64,000 nt of DNA. Origin: Chitinophaga pinensis (lineage in GTDB: Bacteria > Pseudomonadota > Gammaproteobacteria > Burkholderiales > SG8-41). Location of the stretch: the NCBI GenBank assembly GCA_943329075.2, contig CALQCM020000013.1:1-64000 (forward strand), in the 5' to 3' direction. Shown here piece after piece: positions 30,223-39,358 of this stretch. Numbering within the stretch: position 1 is the stretch's first letter; each line of letters opens with the position of its first letter. The position numbers and the translations under genes were made by a program. A model generated the notes under the pieces. That model saw only the letters and a program-made list of their open reading frames with translations. It had not been told where the DNA came from and did no database searches.

Positions 30223-32115
30223 ATGCTTGCACAGCTGGCAGCCGAATCCGCATTGCGCACAACCGGAAATCCGTTTCCGCCCGCGCGCCTCGCCATCCTC
30301 TGCGCGATGCTCGCCCCTGCGCTCACGGGCTGCTACAAGCGTTCAGTGCTGCCGCAGTCAGAAGGGCATGTCAACGCGCCCGCGGCAAAAACTTCCGTTG
30401 AGGACGTGCCGGCGCCCGCGCGCATCAGCAATTTCGTCCCCGCGCCCAAGGCGGCGGTCAAAGCACCGACCTACACGGTCGTGGTGAGCGAGGTGCCGGT
30501 CAAGGAATTGCTGTTCGCGCTGGCGCGCGACACCAAACAGAATGTCGATATCCATCCGGGCCTGCAGGGTCTGGTGAGCATCAACGCGATCAATGAAACG
30601 CTGCCGGGCATCCTTGACCGCATATCGAAGCAGGTCAACATGCGTTACCGCCTCGAGGGGCAGACGATCATCATCTCGCCCGACGCGCCGTTCATGAAGA
30701 CCTACAAGGTCAACTACGTCAACATGACGCGGGAAACGACTTCCACCATTGGCGTTTCCGGACTGATCCAGGGAAGTTCGGGCGGCGGTGGTGGCACTTC
30801 CGGCGGTGGTGGTGGCGGCGGTGGCGGCGGCCAGGCCAACGCTTCATCGACCGTCGTAAAAACAGTTTCGAACAATAATTTCTGGGAAACCATGCGCGAT
30901 AATATTCGCGCCATTCTCACCTCGACGCGAAACCAAAACATGACCGCCGATCAACGGGCGGAACGCGCTGAAACCGCACGTGCACAACGCGAAGAACGTT
31001 TACAACAGGCGGAAGCCGTTGCTCGTGCGGGACAGGGCGCGCCGCAGTTGTTCAACAGCGTCTTTGGCAATCAAGCCACTGCCGCGCCTCTGGCAAACGA
31101 TATCGCCAACGACATTGTGGTCAACGCGGTTGCCGGCACGATCAGCGTGCAAGCCACCGAAAAACAACACGCCCTGATCCAACAGCATATCGACAGCATT
31201 TCGCAAGTTGCCCAGCGTCAAGTATTGATCGAGGCGACCATCGCCGAAGTGACCCTCTCCGACACTTATCAAGGCGGCATCGACTGGAGTCGGCTTGCGT
31301 CCTCGGGCGGGCTAAATCTAACTCAGTCATTAATTGGTGGCGTTGCAAATGCGTTTAGCGCCGGCGCATTGACCGTTGGTTACACCAACGCAAATTCGCA
31401 AATCGGCAACATCAGCGCCAGCGTAAAACTGCTGCAGCAGTTCGGCAACACGCGCGTGTTGTCGAGTCCGAAACTGATGGCGCTCAACAACCAGACGGCA
31501 TTGCTCAAGATCGTCGACAACATTGTGTACTTCTCGGTCGAGGCGACCACGACCACCGCCGCGAACGTCGGCACCAACACGACGTTCAATACCTCCGCAT
31601 TGACGGTGCCAATCGGCATGGTGATGAGCATGACGCCGCAGGTCAACGAAAATGGCCAGGTTTCACTGTCGGTCCGCCCGACCATCACGCGACTGAACGG
31701 ATTTGCCAACGATCCGAACCCCAGTCTGTGCACCGCGGCAATCGCGGCGGCCAATGGCGGCAAATGTCTGACCAATCCGGTGCCGCAAATCCAGACGCGC
31801 GAAATGGAGTCCGTGCTGCAACTGGTGAGCGGCCAGACCGCCGTGCTCGGCGGCCTCATGCAGGACAACACCTCCTATGCACGCAATGCGGTTCCGGGCG
31901 TCGGCAACCCCGGCAACACCGGCGTACTGAGCGAAATCTTCAGCATGCGCAACGATGCCGTTACCAAATCGGAACTGGTGATCTTCCTGCGCGCCACCGT
32001 CATTACCAATCCGTCACTGGAAAGCGAAGAGCTTAAATTCTTCGAACGCCTGTTGCCGCGCCAGTCGGAGACACCGGCTTCAGGACAAACTGAAAAAACC
32101 GGCGCCGCAAAATGA
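30223..32115 (+). CDS. mshL: MshL-like outer-membrane secretin, likely lipoprotein
   Basis: The protein has 630 residues. A lipobox LTGC puts lipidated Cys at position 37, after an unusually long n-region; AGGGAGA supports the start at 30223. An N-domain (VKELLFALARDTKQNVDIHPG) and secretin_N precede a Gly-rich loop (about 187-205), and the C-terminal secretin domain includes RQVLIEATIAEVTLSDTYQGGIDW and VLSSPKLMALNNQTALLKI. It would form the outer-membrane gate for the pilus. The 106-base gap upstream holds two small palindromes. Confidence 0.92.
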   Translation: MLAQLAAESALRTTGNPFPPARLAILCAMLAPALTGCYKRSVLPQSEGHVNAPAAKTSVEDVPAPARISNFVPAPKAAVKAPTYTVVVSEVPVKELLFALARDTKQNVDIHPGLQGLVSINAINETLPGILDRISKQVNMRYRLEGQTIIISPDAPFMKTYKVNYVNMTRETTSTIGVSGLIQGSSGGGGGTSGGGGGGGGGGQANASSTVVKTVSNNNFWETMRDNIRAILTSTRNQNMTADQRAERAETARAQREERLQQAEAVARAGQGAPQLFNSVFGNQATAAPLANDIANDIVVNAVAGTISVQATEKQHALIQQHIDSISQVAQRQVLIEATIAEVTLSDTYQGGIDWSRLASSGGLNLTQSLIGGVANAFSAGALTVGYTNANSQIGNISASVKLLQQFGNTRVLSSPKLMALNNQTALLKIVDNIVYFSVEATTTTAANVGTNTTFNTSALTVPIGMVMSMTPQVNENGQVSLSVRPTITRLNGFANDPNPSLCTAAIAAANGGKCLTNPVPQIQTREMESVLQLVSGQTAVLGGLMQDNTSYARNAVPGVGNPGNTGVLSEIFSMRNDAVTKSELVIFLRATVITNPSLESEELKFFERLLPRQSETPASGQTEKTGAAK

Positions 32116-33449
32116 GCCTCTTGATGAAGGCTCTGGAAAAGGCCGCCAAAGACCGCGAAGGCAGCGAACCCGGCGCGTCGAAAAGCGGCATTTCGCTGGA
32201 GCCGATGCCCGCACCTGCAGCGGCAGCGCGCGAACCTGCCGCGGCGGCAGCGCGCGAGCCGGCGCTGGCCGCGCCACAACCGGCACGCAACAATGCGACG
32301 GCAGAACCGAAACAGCCCGCACAGGCGGCGACGGTCATGAAAGCCGGCCGCAGCGGCAGCAGCAGCATACTGCGCGCGCGTCCGCTGTTTGTGTTCAGCC
32401 TCCTGGCCGGATTAGGGGCCGCCGGTTATGGCGGATATGTCTATCTGCAACTGACGAATCCGGGCCTGTTCGTAAAACAGGCACCGCGCCCGCCGCAGAA
32501 CACGCAGGTCGCCGCACCGGTACCGGTGGCACCGGCCCCCGCAGCCGTCCAGGCGCCGCCACCGCTGGCATCCCTCGGTGCGCCGGAAACAGAAACACCA
32601 CCGGCCGCCACACAACCCGCTGGCACGCCGGGCAAGGGCGCGGCACCGGCGATACCGGCAACGGCACTTTCTACCGCCGGCGCCACGGCCGCATCGGCCA
32701 CCACGCAAACCGCGGCGGCGGCGCTGGAAAGAAAGGGCGCGCAGGCACCGGCAACACCGCCCGCACCGCCGCCGGCAGCGGCACCGGTTATTGCTGCGCC
32801 GCTGCCGCTCGCGCCTGCGGTCGAATCACCACGCGACACCATCAAGGTCACGGCGGGCTCTACCACCCCGGTGGTCAATCCTTTGCTGACCGAGGCCTAC
32901 ACCGCGCTCAACGCCGGCAATCTCGATGCCTCGCAACGCCTCTACAACCAGATGTTGCGCAGCGACCCCGGCAGCATCGATGCGCTGCTCGGCCTCGCCG
33001 CCATCGCCACGCAGCAGGGCAACGGCGACGAAGCCACGCGGCGCTATTTGAAAGTTCTCGAACTCGATCCGCGCAACGCGCTGGCGCAAGCCGGGCTGAT
33101 CGGCATCCTCGGACGCGCCGATCCGCAATCGTCGGAAACCCGCGTCAAACAGCTCATAACCCGCGAACCGGCGGCAGCCTATCTGCATTTCGCACTCGGC
33201 CTCACCTACGTCGATCAAAAGCGCTGGCCCGATGCGCAGCAGGCCTTCTTCCAGGCGCACCAGTTGCAACCCGACAATCCCGACTACGCCTTCAATCTGG
33301 CGGTCGCGCTGGAACACATCGGTCAGCCGAAAGCGGCGCTGGGTTTCTACCGCCGCGCGCTACAGCTCGCTGCGGTCAAAGGACGGACGAACTTCAGCAC
33401 CGTCAGCGCCGAAGATCGCATCGGCAAGCTCGAAAAAGTTGTCAAATAG
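32112..33449 (+). CDS. MshN-like TPR membrane protein
   Basis: The start (MSLLMKALEKAAKDREG) is typical of MshN/GspB-like partners in MSHA loci. One membrane helix (about 92-112) is followed by a long Pro/Ala linker, and a TPR region lies in roughly residues 255-440 (LTEAYTALNAGNLDASQRLYNQMLRSDP, PDYAFNLAVALEHIGQ). Its ATG overlaps the secretin stop (ATGA), so levels are coupled. It probably links the inner-membrane machine to the secretin, but the exact role is not known. Confidence 0.85.
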   Translation: MSLLMKALEKAAKDREGSEPGASKSGISLEPMPAPAAAAREPAAAAAREPALAAPQPARNNATAEPKQPAQAATVMKAGRSGSSSILRARPLFVFSLLAGLGAAGYGGYVYLQLTNPGLFVKQAPRPPQNTQVAAPVPVAPAPAAVQAPPPLASLGAPETETPPAATQPAGTPGKGAAPAIPATALSTAGATAASATTQTAAAALERKGAQAPATPPAPPPAAAPVIAAPLPLAPAVESPRDTIKVTAGSTTPVVNPLLTEAYTALNAGNLDASQRLYNQMLRSDPGSIDALLGLAAIATQQGNGDEATRRYLKVLELDPRNALAQAGLIGILGRADPQSSETRVKQLITREPAAAYLHFALGLTYVDQKRWPDAQQAFFQAHQLQPDNPDYAFNLAVALEHIGQPKAALGFYRRALQLAAVKGRTNFSTVSAEDRIGKLEKVVK

Positions 33450-33534
33450 CTCGCCGGAACCCGGCTTGCTGCAGACAAAACGGGCCGTAATTTTCAAATT
33501 CGGCGCCACGCGCAGGCAACACTAAAATAACGTC

Positions 33535-35238
33535 ATGGCCGAACAGCGCAAAAAACTCCGATTAGGCGAACTGCTGGTGCAGCAGGGGCTGATCACACCC
33601 GATCAGCTCGGCATCGCGCTGGCCGAACAAAAAGGCAACAACATCCCGATCGGCCGCCAGCTGGTACGGTTAGGCTTCATCACTGAGGCGGCGATCCGCG
33701 ACATCATGGCGCGCACGGTCGGCCAGGAGTCGATCGACCTCGCGCACGTCGTCGCCGACCCCGAGGCGTTGAAGCTGGTGCCACAGGATTTCGCCCGCCG
33801 CCACCGCGTGCTGCCGATCGCCTATGACGCCGACGAGCGCCAGCTCACGATCGCCACCACCGAAATCTTCAACGTCGTCGCCCTCGACCAGTTGCGGGCC
33901 TCGCTCGGCGCCGGCATCGAAATCAAAACCCAGCTCGCCGGCGAAGCGCAGCTTGAAGACTACTTCGACCAGTTTTACGGATACGAACTGTCGGTCGACG
34001 GCATACTGCAGGAAATCGAAACCGGCGAGATCGACTATCAAAGTCTCGGCGCCGGCGGCGAGGAATACACGCAGCCGATGGTGCGTCTGGTCAACGCCCT
34101 GCTGGTCGACGCCGTCAAGCGCGGCGCCTCGGACATTCACTTCGAGCCGGAATACGCGTTTCTGCGCATCCGCTACCGCATCGACGGCGTGCTTGAGACG
34201 GTGCGCAGTCTGCACAAGACCTACATGCCCGGCATCACGGTGCGCATCAAGGTCATCAGCGAAATGAACATCGCCGAGACGCGCGCACCGCAGGACGGCC
34301 GCATCTCGCTGACGCTGAACGGGCGCCCGATCGATTTTCGCGTCTCGACCCACCCGACGGTACACGGCGAAAACATCGTGCTGCGGATTCTCGACCGCGA
34401 GAAGTCGATCATCAGCCTCGACAAAATGAATCTGCCGGCGGAAACGATGAACCGCCTCAATCTGATGCTGGCGCGGCCCGAAGGCATCCTCATCGTCACC
34501 GGCCCGACCGGCAGCGGCAAGACCACCACGTTGTATTCATTGCTGTCGCAGATGAACGACGAATCGGTCAACATCATGACGCTGGAGGATCCGGTCGAGT
34601 ACCCGTTGACATTGATGCGCCAGACTTCGGTCAACGAGGCGGTCAAGATGGATTTCGCCAACGGCATCCGCTCGATGATGCGGCAGGACCCGGACATCAT
34701 TCTGGTCGGCGAAATCCGCGATCGCGATACCGCCGAGATGGCATTCCGCGCCGCCATGACCGGCCACCAGGTGTTTTCAACACTGCATTCGAACTCTGCG
34801 CTCGGCGCCTTTCCGCGCCTTCTGGATATCGGCATCCAGCCCGACATCATGGCCGGCAACATCATCGGCGTGGTGGCGCAGCGCCTGGTACGCGCGCTCT
34901 GCGTGCATTGCAAGGAAGCCTACATCCCAACCCCCGAGGAACGCAAAGTGCTGGGCGCCGGCGGTGCTGCGGCCGAGCACCTTTACCGGCCGGTCGGCTG
35001 CCAGCGTTGCGACAACAAGGGCTTCAAGGGCCGCCGGTCGGTCATGGAATTGCTGGTGATGGATGTCGAACTCGACGAACTGGTGGCGCGACGCGCCACC
35101 GCCAAGGAACTGCGCGCGGCGGCGCTCGGCAACGGCTTCCGGCCGCTCGCCGAGGAGGCCATCGCGCTGGTGCTGAGCGGCACCAGTTCGCTGGCCGAGA
35201 TATCACGCACGATCGACCTGACCGGCCGCTTTACCTGA
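33535..35238 (+). CDS. mshE: MshE/GspE-type assembly ATPase with c-di-GMP-binding type N-domain
   Basis: The 567-residue protein powers pilus assembly. Walker A is GPTGSGKTT near residue 323, the Asp box is RAPQDGRI, Walker B ILVGEIRD and the His box STLHSN. A tetra-Cys Zn site (CVHC and CQRC) lies near 457-492. The N-terminus has two 24-residue MshEN-type repeats, RLG..LV..G (9-32) and IG..LV..G (38-61), split by a 5-residue spacer, which in MshE bind c-di-GMP. Arg opens only the first repeat. It is 85 bases after the TPR gene. Confidence 0.95.
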   Translation: MAEQRKKLRLGELLVQQGLITPDQLGIALAEQKGNNIPIGRQLVRLGFITEAAIRDIMARTVGQESIDLAHVVADPEALKLVPQDFARRHRVLPIAYDADERQLTIATTEIFNVVALDQLRASLGAGIEIKTQLAGEAQLEDYFDQFYGYELSVDGILQEIETGEIDYQSLGAGGEEYTQPMVRLVNALLVDAVKRGASDIHFEPEYAFLRIRYRIDGVLETVRSLHKTYMPGITVRIKVISEMNIAETRAPQDGRISLTLNGRPIDFRVSTHPTVHGENIVLRILDREKSIISLDKMNLPAETMNRLNLMLARPEGILIVTGPTGSGKTTTLYSLLSQMNDESVNIMTLEDPVEYPLTLMRQTSVNEAVKMDFANGIRSMMRQDPDIILVGEIRDRDTAEMAFRAAMTGHQVFSTLHSNSALGAFPRLLDIGIQPDIMAGNIIGVVAQRLVRALCVHCKEAYIPTPEERKVLGAGGAAAEHLYRPVGCQRCDNKGFKGRRSVMELLVMDVELDELVARRATAKELRAAALGNGFRPLAEEAIALVLSGTSSLAEISRTIDLTGRFT

Positions 35239-35247
35239 TCGCCCCTC

Positions 35248-36456
35248 ATGCCCGCCTATCAATATAAAGCCGTCGACAAGAGCGGGCAGCCTGCACGCGG
35301 CGGACTGGATGCAGCCAACGAGGTCGATCTCGAGTTGCGGCTGCGCCGCATGGGCCTTGATCTCATCACGTTCCGCGAAATTGAAAAAACCGCCAGCGGC
35401 TTTGGCGGCGGCGGCAGCGTCACGCGCCGCGACCTGATTACCTTCTGCTTCGACATGGAGCAGATTTCGCGCTCGGGCATCCCGATTCTTGAGGGCCTCC
35501 GCGACCTGCGCGACTCGATCGAGAACCCGCGTTTTCGCGAAATTCTGACCACGCTGACCGAAGACATGGAGGGCGGTCGCGTTCTGTCGCAGGCCATGTC
35601 GCAGCACCCCCACGTGTTCGACAACGTGTTTGTCAGCCTGATCCGCGCCGGCGAGCAGGCCGGCCGCCTGACCGACATTTTTACCAGCCTCGCCAGCACG
35701 CTGAAATGGCAGGATGAGCTCGCGTCACAAACCAAGCGCCTGCTGATGTATCCGGCGTTTGTGCTGGTGGTCGTGACCGCGGTCATGATCTTCATGCTCG
35801 CCTATCTGGTACCGCAAATCGTGACGCTGCTCAAAGCCATGGGCGTCGCGCTGCCGATACAGACGAAGATTTTGATTTTTTTGTCGAACTTCGTGGTCAA
35901 CTACTGGCCGTTTGTGTTCGGTATTCCGGTCGTTATCGTCGTCACACTGGTGGCCGTCGTCCGGCGCAGCCAGAAGGCACAGTACTTGTGGGACTACACC
36001 AAACTTCGTTTGCCGGTGATCGGCCCGATCCTGCAGAAAATCATTATGTCGCGGTTTACCAACCTGTTCGCGCTGATGTACCAGTCGGGCATCACCATTC
36101 TCGACGCGATCAAGACTTCCGAAGACATCGTCGGCAACCGCGTGATTGCCGACGGCCTGATGCGCGCCGGGCAGCAGATCAACGCCGGCGAAAGCCTCAC
36201 CGAAACATTCCAGAACCTCGGCGTGTTTCCGCCGCTGGTGATCCGCATGCTGCGTGTCGGCGAGGCGACCGGCGCGCTCGACACCGCGCTGATGAACGTC
36301 ACCTACTTTTACAACCGCGACGTCAAGGATGCGGTCGACAAGGGCATGGCGATGATCGGGCCCGCGCTGACCGTGTTCATGGGCGGCATGATGATGTTCA
36401 TCATGTGGGCGGTGCTCGGACCTGTATATGATATTCTGGGCAAAGTAAAAACCTGA
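35248..36456 (+). CDS. mshG: MshG/GspF-type inner-membrane platform protein
   Basis: This 402-residue protein has two GspF domains: RRDLITFCFDMEQISRSGIPILEGL with LTEDMEGGRVLSQAM, and SRFTNLFALMYQSGITILDAIKTSEDIVGN with VGEATGALD. Three membrane helices are visible (about 172-192, 215-237 and 370-392). It is the platform turned by the MshE ATPase, from which it is separated by 9 bases. Confidence 0.95.
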   Translation: MPAYQYKAVDKSGQPARGGLDAANEVDLELRLRRMGLDLITFREIEKTASGFGGGGSVTRRDLITFCFDMEQISRSGIPILEGLRDLRDSIENPRFREILTTLTEDMEGGRVLSQAMSQHPHVFDNVFVSLIRAGEQAGRLTDIFTSLASTLKWQDELASQTKRLLMYPAFVLVVVTAVMIFMLAYLVPQIVTLLKAMGVALPIQTKILIFLSNFVVNYWPFVFGIPVVIVVTLVAVVRRSQKAQYLWDYTKLRLPVIGPILQKIIMSRFTNLFALMYQSGITILDAIKTSEDIVGNRVIADGLMRAGQQINAGESLTETFQNLGVFPPLVIRMLRVGEATGALDTALMNVTYFYNRDVKDAVDKGMAMIGPALTVFMGGMMMFIMWAVLGPVYDILGKVKT

Positions 36457-36487
36457 CCAAGTCACCGGCACAGACCTTACTCAAAAC

Positions 36488-38062
36488 ATGGCCGAAAGTC
36501 TTTTAATTTGTGTATCCGCCGCGCAGGTCAGCGCGGCGCACTGGCACGGCGGCCATTTCTCGACCTGCACGGTGTTTGAAAACGACGACAACGGCGTGGT
36601 CGCGTTCAAGGAGTTTCTGCAACAGAGCAAACGCATGCCGGTCAAGATGATCGTCGACGCGGTCGAGGAAGACTACCGCTTCGAATCAATGCCGCACAGT
36701 TTCGGCAGCGACCGCAGCGAAATGCTCAACCGCAAACTCAAACAGCATTATCGCAACACACCCTATTTCAGCGCCCGCGGGCAGGGCCGCGACACCGGCA
36801 AACGCCGCGACGACCGTTATCTGTTCTGCGCACTGACCAACCCGGAACTGATCACGAACTGGCTCAAGGCGGTTCAGGAACGCGATATGCCGGTGGTCGG
36901 CATTTACCTGCTGCCGACCGTCAGCGCGGGGCTGCTCGACAAACTGAGCCTCAAGCAGCCCAACCTGCTGCTGGTTTCGCTGCACAACGCCGGCATGCGG
37001 CTGACCTATTTCCGCGACCAGAAGCTGCGCATCAGCCGCCTCGCGCGCACCGACGCCCGCGGCCCCAACGCGACCAAGGGCTACGCCGAGGAAATTTCAA
37101 ACACGCGGTTGTACCTGCACGCCCTGCGCGTAATGACACTCGACGAACATCTGTCGGTGTTGATCGTCGACCGCGATGACAGCCTTGCCGAACTCGTGCA
37201 AAGCATTGCGCGGGATAGTCCGAACATCGACTGCCGGCGCATTGACCGCCAGCAGATTTCGAATAATCTGGGCATGACGGTGCAGGCGCTCGAGTCGTCG
37301 AACGACGCGCTCTATCTACATCTGCTCGGCCTGCGGGCACCCGCAAACAATCTTGCGCCCGCCCCCGTCACTGCGAGCTTTCGACAGCATCAGTTGCGGC
37401 GCGGGCTGTATACGCTGACCGGCCTGACCACATTGACGATCGCCGCCTGGTGCGGGGTGAATGTCTACCAGATCGTCGATACCGGCCTCGATATCGACAA
37501 CGCGAAACGGCAAACCGCCGAGCTGCAGTCGCAGTATCTCGCAGCAACCCGCGAGTTTCCGGCGGCACCAACCAATGCGGAGAATCTGGAACGCGCCGTC
37601 GAAATCTCAAAAAAGATCGGCGCCACCACGCGCTCGCCTGAACTCATGATGGAACTGCTGAGCGAGGCGCTCGAGCAAAATCCGTCGATTTACATGCGGC
37701 TGTTCGGCTGGAAATACGATCGTAGCGAAATCGGCGCGGAAGGCATCGGCTCAAAGGGAACGGCCCCGACCGCTGCGACGAACATGCCGCCGCCCCCGCC
37801 GGGTGCCGATATGCGCAAACAAAGCGCGTTAATCGAGGGTGAGGTGCGGCCGTTCCGCGGCGACTACCGCGCGGCGATCGAGTCGATCAAGACGTTCGCC
37901 GGCACAATCTCCAAACGGCCCGAGGTGGCAGACGTCAAGATCGTGAAACTGCCGCTCGACATCAACCCGACCCTGTCACTGTCCGGCAACACCACTGAAA
38001 ACCGCGATCAGATCGGCAAGGCCGAGTTCAAGGTCGTGATCGTCTTTAAACAATCGATATGA
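36488..38062 (+). CDS. MshI/GspL-like alignment protein
   Basis: This 524-residue protein is not closely recognised, but its position and layout match MshI or a fused PilM-PilN/GspL protein. A cytoplasmic N-terminal 300 residues contain LLVSLHNAGMRLTYFRDQKLRISR and LYLHALRVMTLDEHLSVLIVD, like an actin-like PilM domain. One helix follows (about 308-330), then a coiled region and a C-terminal ferredoxin-like domain (VADVKIVKLPLDINPTLS). It should link the ATPase to periplasmic parts. The stop overlaps the next start (ATGA). Confidence 0.75.
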   Translation: MAESLLICVSAAQVSAAHWHGGHFSTCTVFENDDNGVVAFKEFLQQSKRMPVKMIVDAVEEDYRFESMPHSFGSDRSEMLNRKLKQHYRNTPYFSARGQGRDTGKRRDDRYLFCALTNPELITNWLKAVQERDMPVVGIYLLPTVSAGLLDKLSLKQPNLLLVSLHNAGMRLTYFRDQKLRISRLARTDARGPNATKGYAEEISNTRLYLHALRVMTLDEHLSVLIVDRDDSLAELVQSIARDSPNIDCRRIDRQQISNNLGMTVQALESSNDALYLHLLGLRAPANNLAPAPVTASFRQHQLRRGLYTLTGLTTLTIAAWCGVNVYQIVDTGLDIDNAKRQTAELQSQYLAATREFPAAPTNAENLERAVEISKKIGATTRSPELMMELLSEALEQNPSIYMRLFGWKYDRSEIGAEGIGSKGTAPTAATNMPPPPPGADMRKQSALIEGEVRPFRGDYRAAIESIKTFAGTISKRPEVADVKIVKLPLDINPTLSLSGNTTENRDQIGKAEFKVVIVFKQSI

Positions 38063-38694
38063 ATACCGACGATTTAAAAGCGCTGCGCAACCCGCTGATC
38101 CTGCTCGCGGCGATTGTCGCAATCGGTGTCGCGGCCATTTTTTACCTGAACCAGTCGCTCGCCACCATGCGCAAGGATTTCACGCAGAAAACCAACGTGA
38201 TGCGCGAGGCGCGCACGCGCCTGCAGCGTTCGGGCGATGAAAAACAGATCATCGTGCGGCAGCTGCCGAGCTATTCAAATCTCGAGCGCATCGGTTTTGT
38301 CGGCGAAGAGCAGCGTCTGAACTGGGTCGAGGGCTTGCGTCTGTCCAACCAGCAATCGCAGCTCTTTGGCGTCAGCTACCAGATCGGCGCGCAGCAACCT
38401 TACCCGTTTGCCAGCGAACTCAACCCCGGCCAACTGACAATCCACCATTCGCTGATGAAAATAAATTTCAACCTGTTGCACGAGGGCGACCTGATGCGGT
38501 TGCTCAGCACACTCGGCAAACAGGGCGCCGGGTTCTTCTCGGTCAACCAGTGCCAGATGGACCGCTTGGGCACTGCCAACGTCACCGCCAGCAGTGCGGT
38601 GCGTTATCAGCCCAACCTGCGTGCCGAATGTGACCTGTCATGGATTACCGTGACCGCACCGTCGGTTCCCAATGCGGCGGAGAAAAAACCGTGA
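38059..38694 (+). CDS. MshJ/PilO-like membrane protein
   Basis: The 211-residue protein has a short cytoplasmic start, one membrane helix (NPLILLAAIVAIGVAAIFYL), a coiled coil and a compact periplasmic domain. This is the PilO/GspM/MshJ layout, which pairs with the preceding PilN/GspL part in the alignment complex. It overlaps both neighbours by 4 bases. Sequence similarity is weak, so the call relies on architecture and order. Confidence 0.72.
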   Translation: MNTDDLKALRNPLILLAAIVAIGVAAIFYLNQSLATMRKDFTQKTNVMREARTRLQRSGDEKQIIVRQLPSYSNLERIGFVGEEQRLNWVEGLRLSNQQSQLFGVSYQIGAQQPYPFASELNPGQLTIHHSLMKINFNLLHEGDLMRLLSTLGKQGAGFFSVNQCQMDRLGTANVTASSAVRYQPNLRAECDLSWITVTAPSVPNAAEKKP

Positions 38695-39308
38695 GCACTC
38701 GCGCCCTGATCGCCGTTATGTTGCTTGTCGCGTCGAGTACGGCCGCAGCTGAAATCGGCCGCATGTTCTTCACGCCGGCGCAGCGCGCAGCGCTGGATGC
38801 GGCGCGCAAACAAAACATCCGCGTCGATATCGGCAACGACGAAGCCGAGAAACCGCCGACAGCACCCGCCGCTACCGCACCAGTGCCGCAAACGGTGCGC
38901 CTGAACGGCATGATCCAGCGCAGCGACGGCAAGAACACCGTGTGGCTGAACAACAAGCCGATCACCGACCAGCATGCGGGCGGCATGAACTTTTCGACCA
39001 GCCGCAACGACACGCGCGTCAAGCTGCAACTGCCCGAAGGCGGACGCAGCATGGACCTCAAGGTCGGCCAGACCGCGGAAATCGTCAGCGGCACGATCGA
39101 GGAAAGCTACAACCGCCGCGCGCCCCTGAAAATCGAGGACAAAACGCCGCCGCCCGCTGCCGGAAATGATGCTGCGGGTGTACAAAAACGCACAGCGGAA
39201 GCCACCCCCGACTCCATAGAATCCTCCTCACGGTTGCAACGTAAACCGCGCGCCGCGCCCCGCGACGCGCAAGACGAAACGCCTGCGGGCGGCCCGGACG
39301 CGAGGTAA
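38691..39308 (+). CDS. MshK/PilP-like exported protein
   Basis: GTG at 38691 overlaps the previous stop (GTGA) and has GGAG upstream, giving 205 residues with a signal peptide (TRALIAVMLLVASSTAAA). The middle (RLNGMIQRSDGKNTVWLNNKPI, MDLKVGQTAEI) resembles the MshK/PilP/GspC homology fold, which contacts the secretin. A charged Pro/Arg tail of about 60 residues follows. The longer ATG frame at 38640 lies inside the previous gene and has no signal peptide, so it is not used. Confidence 0.7.
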   Translation: MSTRALIAVMLLVASSTAAAEIGRMFFTPAQRAALDAARKQNIRVDIGNDEAEKPPTAPAATAPVPQTVRLNGMIQRSDGKNTVWLNNKPITDQHAGGMNFSTSRNDTRVKLQLPEGGRSMDLKVGQTAEIVSGTIEESYNRRAPLKIEDKTPPPAAGNDAAGVQKRTAEATPDSIESSSRLQRKPRAAPRDAQDETPAGGPDAR

Positions 39309-39314
39309 CAGAAC

Positions 39315-39356
39315 TCGCTCCTCCGGCCGCCACCTGCGGGCCGACGGGAGGAGCGA
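39315..39356 (+). promoter_or_regulatory. RNA stem covering the ribosome-binding site of the next gene
   Basis: TCGCTCCTCC (39315-39324) is perfectly complementary to GGAGGAGCGA (39347-39356), with a further GGCC/GGCC pair inside (39325-39328 and 39339-39342). The right arm contains the Shine-Dalgarno of the ATG at 39359. The stem would hide the ribosome-binding site and keep translation low unless opened. Confidence 0.65.
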
Positions 39357-39358
39357 AG

